This document shows, one piece after another, positions 16,014 through 23,758 of a DNA stretch of 37,055 nt. The translations under genes were made by a program, and so were the position numbers. Location: contig NZ_BMNH01000047.1 of the NCBI RefSeq assembly GCF_014646355.1, positions 1 through 37,055 of the forward strand, in the 5' to 3' direction. How positions within the stretch are numbered: the stretch's first letter is position 1; each line of letters begins with the position of its first letter. The stretch is from Nonomuraea cavernae (lineage in GTDB: Bacteria > Actinomycetota > Actinomycetes > Streptosporangiales > Streptosporangiaceae). Below the pieces are notes generated by a model, which searched no databases, was not told the DNA's origin, and saw only the letters and a list, made by a program, of their open reading frames with translations.

Positions 16014-18056
16014 ATGGACCCGTTGCACCCGCGTGACCCTGCGGAGTTAGGGAACTACACGCTCATCGGGCGACTCGGCGAGGGGTCACGGGGGGTCGTC
16101 TACCTAGGCCGTAAAGGCAAGGGTGGCACCCAAGTCGCGATCAAGCTGTTGCCGGAGACTCCTGCCCACGCGGAGGAGGCCAAGCGCCTCAAGTCCGCCA
16201 AGCGGATTTCGAGCTCCTACGTCGCGCGCGTGCTCGACGCCGGCGTATGGGAGGGACGGCCGTACGTCGTCCGGGAGTACATCGAGGGCCGCAGTCTGGC
16301 GGAGCTCGTCGAGGCCGAGGGGCCGCTGACCGGTGACGCGCTCGAACGGGTGGCCGTCTCCGTCCTGACCGCGCTGACCCCCGTCCACCTGGCCGGCCTG
16401 GCTCACTGTGGGCTCACCCCGCGCAACGTGATCGTCGGCGCCGACGGTCCCCGGGTCACCGACGTCGCGATCGGGCCGCCGGTCGGCGAGATCGGATACC
16501 GCTCGCCAGAGCAGCTCAACTCGGAGCCGTACGGCCCCTACACGGATGTCTTCTCATGGGCGGCGGTCGTGACGTTCGCCGCTACCGGCAAGCCGCCCTT
16601 CGGGCACGACGCGAAGGCCATCGCGAGCGCCAAGCCCAAGCTGGGCGCCATGGCCGAGCCGCTGCGCGGCATCGTGCTGTCCGCCCTCTCCAAGGAAGTG
16701 GAGCGGCGGCCGACGACGTACTCGGCGCTGCTGGGTCTGATGGGCGACAAGAACGCCGCCGCGCCCGCCGCCGCACCGGCCGCACCGGCCGCGCCCGCCG
16801 CCGGTCCGGCTGTGCCGGTGCCACCTCTGGTGCCGCCGCAGGCGCCGTCTTCCGGTCAGGTGAGCCTCCCCCCGGAGCAGGACTCGACGATCCAGGGGCT
16901 GCCGGTGCCCCCTCCCGCGCCCGTGCCCCCTCCCGCGCTTCTTCCCGCGCCGTTGGTGCCCCAGCAGGCGGATGCATCCACGCAGTGGGGACCGCCGCCG
17001 TCCACGACAGAGCCACAGCAGCCCCCGACGCCGCCCGAGACGGTGAAGACCGTCGCCGGCACGTCTCCGGCCAGAAAGTTCCCCGTCGGGCTGGTCGCGG
17101 CGATGGCCGCCGTCGTGCTGGTCTCCGCACTGGGGCTGTGGGGAGCGAGTCAGTACGCGCCGAAGCAGACGGTGCAGCCCGCCTCGGCCTCCGGTGACCA
17201 GACGTCGGCGCCCGGTTCGGTGACGAACGAGCAGAACTCCGCGGACACCCCTGTGGCGCCGCCGCAGCAGCAGCAGCAGCAGTCGTCGGGTCAGCCGGAG
17301 GTGACGGTGCCCTGGGCGAAGACACCTGAGCCGCAGGCCACCGGTGTGTTGCCGTTCGAGATGCCGAGGGACGATCCGAGCAACATCGCGGTGCCGGAGC
17401 TGAGCACGGTTCCCTCGCCGCTGCCGACGCAGCCGATCGCGACCCAGGCGGTCACGCAGCCGACGGCCACGGTCACGGCGACACCCACGCCGCAGAACAC
17501 CGACAGGCGAGGCAGGAAGTCGCCGACGCCCACGGTGACGGAGACGGTGCAGCCGTCGACGACTCCGTCCGCGACCCCGACGCCCCGGGCGACGGTGACC
17601 GTCACGGCGACGCCGACGCCCACGCCGACGCCGACTCCTCCGGCCCCCCAACCTACGGAGAACCCGACCACCGAGGCCCCCAAGCCAACGGCGAAGCCGA
17701 CGACAGCCGCGCCGTCCCCCTCAGCCGCGGCGGCCCCCCCGGCCCCCCTTAACGAGGCCTGCGGCAACGGCTTCGTCGTCCAGCGGTCCACCGCGTTCGA
17801 GGGTGCCATCACGTACCTGCTCTACAACGCCGGCAGTGGCGAGCACTGCGCGGTGACGGTGAAGACCGCGAACGTGGGCAACCCGAGCTGGATCAGCGTC
17901 ACCCTCGAGGTGCAGAACGGCCCCAATCAGGTCCACAGCGGCGACAAGCCGCACTTCGCCTCGGCGAAGCTCTACGCCGGGGGCAAGTGCGTGCGCTACA
18001 TCGGCGCGGCCGGCGGGCACAGCACGACCTCCGACTGGGGTAACTGCGGTGGCTAG
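16014..18056 (+). CDS. Transmembrane Ser/Thr pseudokinase with SpaA-like extracellular domain (copy 2)
   Basis: 680 residues, a tandem paralogue of the preceding gene with the same layout. The Gly loop is canonical here (LGEGSRGVVY) and Lys44 (VAIK) is kept, but the catalytic loop is HCGLTPRN (Gly133 for Asp, Thr135 for Lys) and DFG is D150-V-A, so phosphotransfer is not expected. ATP binding remains possible. An Ala/Pro-rich linker follows, then a transmembrane helix near 356-376, a Gln run and a long Pro/Thr stalk. The stalk has the block PEPQAT-VLPF-PRDDPS shared with copy 1. The C-terminal four-Cys SpaA-like domain covers about 581-680 (CGNGFVVQRS...GEHCAVTVK...GKCVRYIG...NCGG). Differences concentrate in linkers, while the kinase and ectodomain are conserved, suggesting both copies are maintained. 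Confidence 0.85.
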   Translation: MDPLHPRDPAELGNYTLIGRLGEGSRGVVYLGRKGKGGTQVAIKLLPETPAHAEEAKRLKSAKRISSSYVARVLDAGVWEGRPYVVREYIEGRSLAELVEAEGPLTGDALERVAVSVLTALTPVHLAGLAHCGLTPRNVIVGADGPRVTDVAIGPPVGEIGYRSPEQLNSEPYGPYTDVFSWAAVVTFAATGKPPFGHDAKAIASAKPKLGAMAEPLRGIVLSALSKEVERRPTTYSALLGLMGDKNAAAPAAAPAAPAAPAAGPAVPVPPLVPPQAPSSGQVSLPPEQDSTIQGLPVPPPAPVPPPALLPAPLVPQQADASTQWGPPPSTTEPQQPPTPPETVKTVAGTSPARKFPVGLVAAMAAVVLVSALGLWGASQYAPKQTVQPASASGDQTSAPGSVTNEQNSADTPVAPPQQQQQQSSGQPEVTVPWAKTPEPQATGVLPFEMPRDDPSNIAVPELSTVPSPLPTQPIATQAVTQPTATVTATPTPQNTDRRGRKSPTPTVTETVQPSTTPSATPTPRATVTVTATPTPTPTPTPPAPQPTENPTTEAPKPTAKPTTAAPSPSAAAAPPAPLNEACGNGFVVQRSTAFEGAITYLLYNAGSGEHCAVTVKTANVGNPSWISVTLEVQNGPNQVHSGDKPHFASAKLYAGGKCVRYIGAAGGHSTTSDWGNCGG

Positions 18057-18092
18057 ATCGTCCGGCCCGGTTCTTCGAGACGGATGACATGA

Positions 18093-18134
18093 ACGAAGCA
18101 GGGCGTGCACCGCGCGGTGCACGCCCTGCTTCGT
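18093..18134. terminator. 42-bp perfect palindrome acting as bidirectional terminator
   Basis: Two 21-base arms meet with no spacer at 18113/18114; the core is GCAGGGCGTGCACCGC joined to its reverse complement. It sits between convergent stops (18056 on plus, 18149 on minus). It is an enlarged version of the hairpin at 15761-15812. Terminator role is inferred from position; a protein-binding or replication-related role is possible. Confidence 0.8.
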
Positions 18135-18148
18135 GCCAGGAGTGAGTT

Positions 18149-19294
18149 CTAGTAGGGCTTGTAGCCGCCGCCTCTCTCCAGGGAGGCGATGCCCGGGTGG
18201 CCGCTCAGGTCGCCGTAGCGGTCGTAGGTGTAGAGCACGCCCGCGATGATGTTGTCGACCGGTTCGAGGATCTTCCCGTAACCGGGCAGTTTGTGGGCGT
18301 CGAACGTGGGCGGGATCGTCTGCATGAGTCCCTGTGACGGGACACCGTTCTTGGCGTTGATGTCCCAGTCGTTTCTCGCGCTGGGGTTGCCGCCCGACTC
18401 GTGATGGATGACGGTCCAGATCCGTTCGATGTCCTTGGGATCGTCCGGGTCGAGGTCGCTCACGTCGATGCCGCGTTTGCGCAGGATTGAGGCCATCTCC
18501 GGCGACTTGATGACGGTGAGGGCCTCCTTGATCCAGTCGACGACCTCGGCCTTCGGGCGGGGCGTGTTGCCGGCTGACGAGGTGCCGGGGTTGCTGTTGT
18601 TCACGGGCGCCGCGGTGGGTCCGCCCGTGCCGTTGGCGTTGCCGCTGAGTTGCGTCTGACGCTGCTCGGTGGGCGTCACCGCGATCCACTCGATCTTGTT
18701 GCCGGGGCCGGGGACGAATGTCTGATCGCCTGCGGGCGGGATGTCGGAGAAGAGGGTCTTCTCCTCGCCGAAGCGCTTGCTGATGCCCTTCACCGACGTG
18801 GCGAGCGCGTCGGCGGCCGTGTCGACGTAGCTCTGCGCGGCGGTGGCGGCTGTGCCGACCCGCTTGGAGATGGCGGCGTTGAGATCGGCCTCGGTCGCGT
18901 CGGGGTCCTTCGCGTACACCCGGCGCAGGTTGTCGACGTCAGTGATCAGGCTCTCGCCGAGCTGGTCGACACCCTTGCGGGCCTTGGCCAGCGCGTCGGC
19001 CGCGTCGTTGAGGGAGCCGGCACAGGACACCAGGGCGTCGTTCATGCCCTGCCCTGCCTTGCTGTAGCGGGCCATGTACGTGACGAAGGCGTCCGCCGAC
19101 TCGCCCTTCCACCAGTCGTCCATCCTGCCGACCGCGCCCGCCAGGACGTCGGTGTTGCCCACGATGCCCTTGCCGGCGGTCGTCCAGCGCGTGGCGATGC
19201 GCCTGATCTCGGCGGGGTCGCCGGCCACCTTGTCCATGAGGGCGGCGAATTTCTGGCCGTCGTACAGGGCGGCGATCTGGTCGCGCAGGCTCAT
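18149..19294 (-). CDS. WXG100-type domain fused to an SLT lytic transglycosylase (candidate T7SS effector)
   Basis: 381 residues without signal peptide. Residues about 1-130 form a helical WXG-like domain with DDWWKGESADAF (W62-K-G64). A helical middle and a Ser/Asn/Gly/Thr-rich linker lead to a C-terminal lysozyme-like domain (about 255-381). This carries IHHESGGNPSA (probable catalytic Glu299), SQGLMQTIPPTF and NIIAGVLYTYDRYG, the standard soluble-lytic-transglycosylase motifs. It would cleave the MurNAc-GlcNAc bond outside the cytoplasm, and the WXG domain suggests T7SS export. ATG 19292-19294 overlaps the stop of the upstream small gene as ATGA, so the two are coupled. They follow eccC on the same strand. 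Role could be wall remodelling for the secretion channel or an antibacterial toxin; no immunity-type gene is apparent next to it. Confidence 0.88.
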   Translation of the reverse strand: MSLRDQIAALYDGQKFAALMDKVAGDPAEIRRIATRWTTAGKGIVGNTDVLAGAVGRMDDWWKGESADAFVTYMARYSKAGQGMNDALVSCAGSLNDAADALAKARKGVDQLGESLITDVDNLRRVYAKDPDATEADLNAAISKRVGTAATAAQSYVDTAADALATSVKGISKRFGEEKTLFSDIPPAGDQTFVPGPGNKIEWIAVTPTEQRQTQLSGNANGTGGPTAAPVNNSNPGTSSAGNTPRPKAEVVDWIKEALTVIKSPEMASILRKRGIDVSDLDPDDPKDIERIWTVIHHESGGNPSARNDWDINAKNGVPSQGLMQTIPPTFDAHKLPGYGKILEPVDNIIAGVLYTYDRYGDLSGHPGIASLERGGGYKPY

Positions 19295-19617
19295 GCCGAG
19301 TCCGGCGCGGTGGAGGCGTCGTCGGCCGTCTTGATGTTGCGGCGGACCAGGTCGAGGGCGTTCTCGACGCCTTTGAGGCGATTCTTGGCTGCGTCGAGTT
19401 CGCTGCCCACCGTGGCCTCGACCGTCTCCACGGCTGAGGCCAAACCGGCGGAGTCGTCGAGAGCGCCGAAGACGGTGGACGCGGGCGCCTTCGCCGGGAA
19501 CCCCCCGCCTCCGGCCACCGCCTTGCCGTCCTTGACCTTGACCAGGTCGACGCTCCGATCGTGCACCGAGTCCTGCAACTGCTCGAGCGCCTTCCGGCTC
19601 AGCTCGACACCTGCCAT
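19291..19617 (-). CDS. Small EspC-like/ESX partner protein encoded upstream of the WXG-transglycosylase
   Basis: 108 residues, acidic and helical, no signal peptide and no hydrophobic segment. It has an N-terminal helix (LSRKALEQLQDSVHD), a flexible Gly/Ala segment around 35-50 and a C-terminal long helix (VETVEATVGSELDAAKNRLKGVENALDLVRRNI). The pattern of small two-helix protein coupled to a WXG substrate is that of EspC-type partners, but sequence signatures are weak, and no YxxxD/E motif is present. ATG 19615-19617 has AAAGGGG six bases upstream. Gap to eccC is 40 bp, so eccC, this gene and the transglycosylase probably form one operon. Likely a dimer partner or chaperone of the effector. 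Confidence 0.65.
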   Translation of the reverse strand: MAGVELSRKALEQLQDSVHDRSVDLVKVKDGKAVAGGGGFPAKAPASTVFGALDDSAGLASAVETVEATVGSELDAAKNRLKGVENALDLVRRNIKTADDASTAPDSA

Positions 19618-19657
19618 CGAGTGCCCCTTTCTGCTAGGTCAGGACGGGTGGCGATCC

Positions 19658-22600
19658 TCAGCTCGTCTCAGAGGGGGGCATGAAGGCGGTCTGGGTCAGC
19701 CGCGGACCATAGCGTCTCTCGACGAAGAAGCCCCGGCCGGTCGGGAGCGGTTGCGGGCGCACGTTGCCGAACACGTAGCCCTCGTCCTTGTTGCCGGACA
19801 GGATGACCGCGGGGCTGGCCAGGTCCTTGATCTTGGTGATGATCGGATCGTACATGGCCCGCCCGATGCCGCCCATCTGGCGGGCGAGCACCAGGTGCAG
19901 GCCGATGTCGCGGGCCTGGGGCAGCAGATCGACCAACGGCAGCAGCGGGTTACTGTTACCGGCGACCAGGTCGTAGTCGTCTACCACGATGTACAGGTCG
20001 GATCCCTCCCACCAGCTGCGGCTGCGGAGCTGTTCGGGGGTCAGATCCGCCGGAGGCAGCCGCTTGAGCAGCGCCGCGCGGGCGTTGTTGATCAGGTCGG
20101 TGGCGGCCGAACTGGACGCGGCGTAGCCGATGCGGTGCTCGGTGACCGCCGTGTCGAGCAGCGACCGGCGGTAGTCGATGACGATCAACATGGCCTCGCG
20201 CGGCGTCTGCCTGGCCACCACGCCCTCTGAGATGAGCCGGAGCAGATTGGACTTGCCGCTCTCGGTGTCGCCCACCACGGCGAAGTGCGGGTCGGTGTCG
20301 AAGTCGAGCAGGACCGGCGAGAGCGAGGCCTCGTCGATGCCGAGCGGGATGCGCTTGGCGCCCGTCTGGTCGGGGCCGGGCAGCGACGCCACGGGCAGCA
20401 CCGCGGGCAGCAGTCGCACCTCCCGCGCGGCGGGACCCTGCCAGGCGTCGCGCACCCCCTGCACCAGCGAGCGCACCCCCGCCGACACGTCCTCGGCATC
20501 CTGTACGCCGTCGATCCTCGGCAGGGCCGACAGGAAGTGCATGCCGTCCTTGGTCAGGCCGCGGCCGGGCACGCCCTCAGGAACGGCCATCGCGGCCTTC
20601 CGGTTGATCTCGGACTCGTACGCGTCGCCGAGTTTGAACTCGATACGGGTGCCGAACAGGTCCCGGATGGCGGGGCGGAACTCCGACCACTTGTTGGTGG
20701 ACGCCACCACGTGGACGCCATAGCCCAGGCCGCGCGCCGCGAAGTCGGTGATCACACCCTCCAGGGCCTCGTGCTCCTGCCTGATGGTCAGCCAGCCGTC
20801 GATGACCAGGAAGATGTCGCCCCAGCCGTCGCCCTCGATGGTCCCGTCGGCAACTTGCCGCCGGTAGGAGGAGATCGAGTCGATCCCCTGCTCGCCGAAG
20901 ATTCGCTCACGGTCGCGCAGAATGGCGGAGATCTCCGCCACGGTGCGGCGCACACGGTCGCCGTCCCGGCGGGTCGCGATGCCGCCGACGTGCGGCAGCC
21001 CGTCGAGTGCGGCGAGCGAGCCGCCGCCGAAGTCGAGGCAGTAGAACTGCACCTCCCGCGGCGTGTGGGTGAGCGCCATGCTGGTGATCAGCGTGCGCAG
21101 CGCGTTGCTCTTGCCGCTCTGGGTGCCGCCGGCCACGCCGACGTGCCCGGCCGCGCCCGACAGGTCCAGCCAGAACGGGTCGCGCCGCTGCTCGAACGGC
21201 CGGTCGATGATGCCCACGACCGCGTGCAGCCCGCCTCGCCCCGGCCAGCCCGGAGTGGAGAGCCCCAGCTCCGGCGTGATCGACAGTGGCGGCAACAGGT
21301 GGGTGAGAGTCGGGGGGTCGCTCAGTGGTGGCAGCCAGATCCGGTGCGCGGCCGGGCCGGCTCCCTGCAGCCGCTTCACGACGATGTCGAGCAGGCTGAT
21401 CTGCGGGCCGTTGTTCTCCTCGCCCGCCGTGATCTCGGGCTTGGGGTTCTTCACCACCGGGATGGGGGCGAAGGTCGGGGTGTACTCGACCACCCTGCGG
21501 ATCGCGGTGCTGCCGTCGGCGTCTCCACCTTGATGGAGATCGCCCTGGTAGGCGCCGGAGACGTAGGCGGCCTTGAACCGCGTCATGCCGCTGGTGTCGA
21601 ACTTCAGGTAGCCGTTGCCGGGCGCGGACGGCAGCTCGTAGGCGTCGGCGACGCCCAGCACCACGCGCGACTCCATGGCCGAGAAGGTGCGCAGGCCGAT
21701 CCGGTAGGACAGGTGGGTGTCCAGGCCGCGTAGCCGTCCCTCCTCGAGGCGCTGGGAGGCGAGCATCAGGTGCACGCCGAGCGAGCGGCCCAGCCGGCCG
21801 ATCATCACGAACAGCTCGATGAACTCCGGCTTGGCCGTCAGCAGCTCGCTGAACTCGTCCAGGATCACGAACAGGGTGGGCATCGGCGCCAGGTTGACCC
21901 CCTGCTCGCGGGCGCGCTCGTAGTCGCGCAGCGAGGCGTAGTTGCCGGCGGAGCGCAGCAACTCCTGCCGGCGCACCATCTCGCCGTGCAGGGCGTCGTG
22001 CATGCGGTCGACCAGCGGCAGCTCGTCCTCGAGGTTGGTGATGACGGCGGAGACGTGCGACAGGGTGTCCAGGCCGAGGAACGTGGCACCGCCCTTGAAG
22101 TCGACCAGGACGAAGTTGAGGATCTCCGAGGAGTGGGTGATGGCCAGGCCGAGCACCAGCGTGCGGAGCAACTCGCTCTTGCCGGACCCGGTGGCGCCGA
22201 TGACCAGGCCGTGCGGGCCCATGCCGCCCTGCGCCGACTCCTTGATGTCCAGCTCGACGATCCGGCCGTCGGCGCCGATCCCGATCGGCACCCGCAGCTT
22301 GTTGCGGGCGGGTCTGGGCCGCCAGGTCTGCGCAGGATCGAGCTGGGTCGGGTCGGTCACTCCCAGCAACTCGGTCAGCGTGGTGTTGGCGGACAGCACG
22401 TCCTGCACCTCGCCGCCGCTCACGCCGCTCGACAGGCGCAGCGGCGCGAGCTGCCTGGCAAGTCCCTCCGCCCGGAGGTAGTCGAGCTTGTCCGGGTCGC
22501 CCAGCCGGGTGGCGCTCTGCTTGCCCGCATGGTCGATCTTGACCATGAAGAAGCCGTCGGGCTGGATGTCGAGCCGCAGCGTGCTCTGCTCGTCGACGGC

Positions 22601-23647
22601 ACCGGTGCTGTCGGACAGGTCGATCACGGTCACGCCCTGGATGGCGTCCGTGGCGAGCTGCGAGTCGTGCGGCACGTGCCCGCCGTCGATGATCACGATG
22701 TGGTACGGCAGGGCGTCCGCAGGGGAGCCGGGCCGGAACCGGGCCCGCTCCTTGAGCTCGTCGCCGACCAGTTGATCGAGCTCGCCCAGGGTCTCGGCCA
22801 TGAGCCGTACCTGACCGGCGGCGTCCACCTGCTCGGGGTGCAGGGCGTGGGGCAGCCACTTGACCCAGTCCCACTGGGGCATCAGCTCGCTGGAGGCGCA
22901 CACCATGATCCGCATGTCGTCGGGGGAGTGGAAGACCGTCATCTGCGCGACCATCGCCCGGACCAGGTCGCGCACGGCGCCGGGGTCGCCGCTCAGCTTG
23001 ATCCGGGAGAAGGAGCCGAGGGCCACCGCCACGGGCAGCTCGGAGACCGTGGAATGGGCCCGCACGAACCTGCGCAGCGCTCCGGCCGACAGCGCGTCGA
23101 GGTCCTCGACCGGCTTGGAGTCCGGCGGCACGAGCTGGATGCCCAGCTTCTGCACGCCGGTGCCGAGGCGTACGGTGCTGAAGTCCTCGTCGCGCGGGCG
23201 ACGCTCCCAGAGTCGCTGGCTCATCGCGACCCACCACAGCGAGTCGGGTGACGGGCCGCTCCACTCCAGGGCCTCGCGCTGCTGCTTGGCCGCCCGGCGG
23301 GAGCGTTTGCGCGCCTGGGAGAGATAGCGGAAGTAGTCGCGGCGCAGGCCGTTGAGGCGGTGCTTGCGCTCACCGGCCTGGCGGCCCATCTGGCCGATCG
23401 ACATGCCGATCATGGAGAAGGCGAACAACCCGCTGGCCACGTACATGAGGGGGTTGCCGTTGCCACCCGAGGTGAACATCAGCGCCATCGCGGCGCCGCC
23501 CGCCACCATCGGCAGGTAGGTCAACACCGCCATCATCCCCTGGGGCTGAACTTCCGGGATCTCCGGGGGAGACTCGAGCAGGATCTCGCCGCGGGGCGGT
23601 TTGGGACTGGGTCGGCGCTCGGGGCGCCGCACGATGACGATGCTCAC
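19658..23647 (-). CDS. eccC: EccC, FtsK/SpoIIIE-type ATPase of the type VII secretion system (EccCa-EccCb fusion)
   Basis: 1329 residues. Two N-terminal transmembrane helices (about 38-62 and 67-88) are followed by an Arg/Lys-rich stalk and three ATPase domains. Walker A motifs are GATGSGKSELL (about 484), GGTQSGKSNAL (about 839) and GDTESGKSNLL (about 1126). Walker B-like strands are FVLVDFKGGATF, FYCLDFGGGSLAAL and LIVIDYRRSLL. Domain 1 has FVILDEFSELL as well. This is the motor that recognises substrates and drives export. The single-chain form is typical of many actinobacteria outside ESX-1. GTG 23645-23647 is the start, with AAGG about 11 bases upstream. It is divergent from eccD over a 111-bp gap and heads an operon with the two genes downstream. 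Confidence 0.96.
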   Translation of the reverse strand: MSIVIVRRPERRPSPKPPRGEILLESPPEIPEVQPQGMMAVLTYLPMVAGGAAMALMFTSGGNGNPLMYVASGLFAFSMIGMSIGQMGRQAGERKHRLNGLRRDYFRYLSQARKRSRRAAKQQREALEWSGPSPDSLWWVAMSQRLWERRPRDEDFSTVRLGTGVQKLGIQLVPPDSKPVEDLDALSAGALRRFVRAHSTVSELPVAVALGSFSRIKLSGDPGAVRDLVRAMVAQMTVFHSPDDMRIMVCASSELMPQWDWVKWLPHALHPEQVDAAGQVRLMAETLGELDQLVGDELKERARFRPGSPADALPYHIVIIDGGHVPHDSQLATDAIQGVTVIDLSDSTGAVDEQSTLRLDIQPDGFFMVKIDHAGKQSATRLGDPDKLDYLRAEGLARQLAPLRLSSGVSGGEVQDVLSANTTLTELLGVTDPTQLDPAQTWRPRPARNKLRVPIGIGADGRIVELDIKESAQGGMGPHGLVIGATGSGKSELLRTLVLGLAITHSSEILNFVLVDFKGGATFLGLDTLSHVSAVITNLEDELPLVDRMHDALHGEMVRRQELLRSAGNYASLRDYERAREQGVNLAPMPTLFVILDEFSELLTAKPEFIELFVMIGRLGRSLGVHLMLASQRLEEGRLRGLDTHLSYRIGLRTFSAMESRVVLGVADAYELPSAPGNGYLKFDTSGMTRFKAAYVSGAYQGDLHQGGDADGSTAIRRVVEYTPTFAPIPVVKNPKPEITAGEENNGPQISLLDIVVKRLQGAGPAAHRIWLPPLSDPPTLTHLLPPLSITPELGLSTPGWPGRGGLHAVVGIIDRPFEQRRDPFWLDLSGAAGHVGVAGGTQSGKSNALRTLITSMALTHTPREVQFYCLDFGGGSLAALDGLPHVGGIATRRDGDRVRRTVAEISAILRDRERIFGEQGIDSISSYRRQVADGTIEGDGWGDIFLVIDGWLTIRQEHEALEGVITDFAARGLGYGVHVVASTNKWSEFRPAIRDLFGTRIEFKLGDAYESEINRKAAMAVPEGVPGRGLTKDGMHFLSALPRIDGVQDAEDVSAGVRSLVQGVRDAWQGPAAREVRLLPAVLPVASLPGPDQTGAKRIPLGIDEASLSPVLLDFDTDPHFAVVGDTESGKSNLLRLISEGVVARQTPREAMLIVIDYRRSLLDTAVTEHRIGYAASSSAATDLINNARAALLKRLPPADLTPEQLRSRSWWEGSDLYIVVDDYDLVAGNSNPLLPLVDLLPQARDIGLHLVLARQMGGIGRAMYDPIITKIKDLASPAVILSGNKDEGYVFGNVRPQPLPTGRGFFVERRYGPRLTQTAFMPPSETS

Positions 23648-23758
23648 CCTGGGACTGCCTTCTGTGAGGGTCGGATGACTTTCTTACCAGAAGCACGCGA
23701 TCACCCGTTGCCCTATATCTTCATCCTGTTGTGTGACATATGGGGAAAAGGAGTACGG
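23648..23758. promoter_or_regulatory. Divergent eccC/eccD promoter region
   Basis: A 111-bp gap between the GTG starts of eccC and eccD, more AT-rich than its surroundings (CCTATATCTTCATC, GACATATGG). AAAAGGAG lies 5 bases before GTG 23759. Coordinated control of the two core components from here is inferred; I see no definite operator. Confidence 0.6.

Noticed and set aside
21770..23251. 493-codon plus-strand frame antisense to eccC
   Set aside because: Antisense shadow with no recognisable domain or RBS.
20907..23264. 785-codon minus-strand frame within eccC
   Set aside because: Shifted frame of eccC. Walker motifs and transmembrane helices are only in the 19658-23647 frame.
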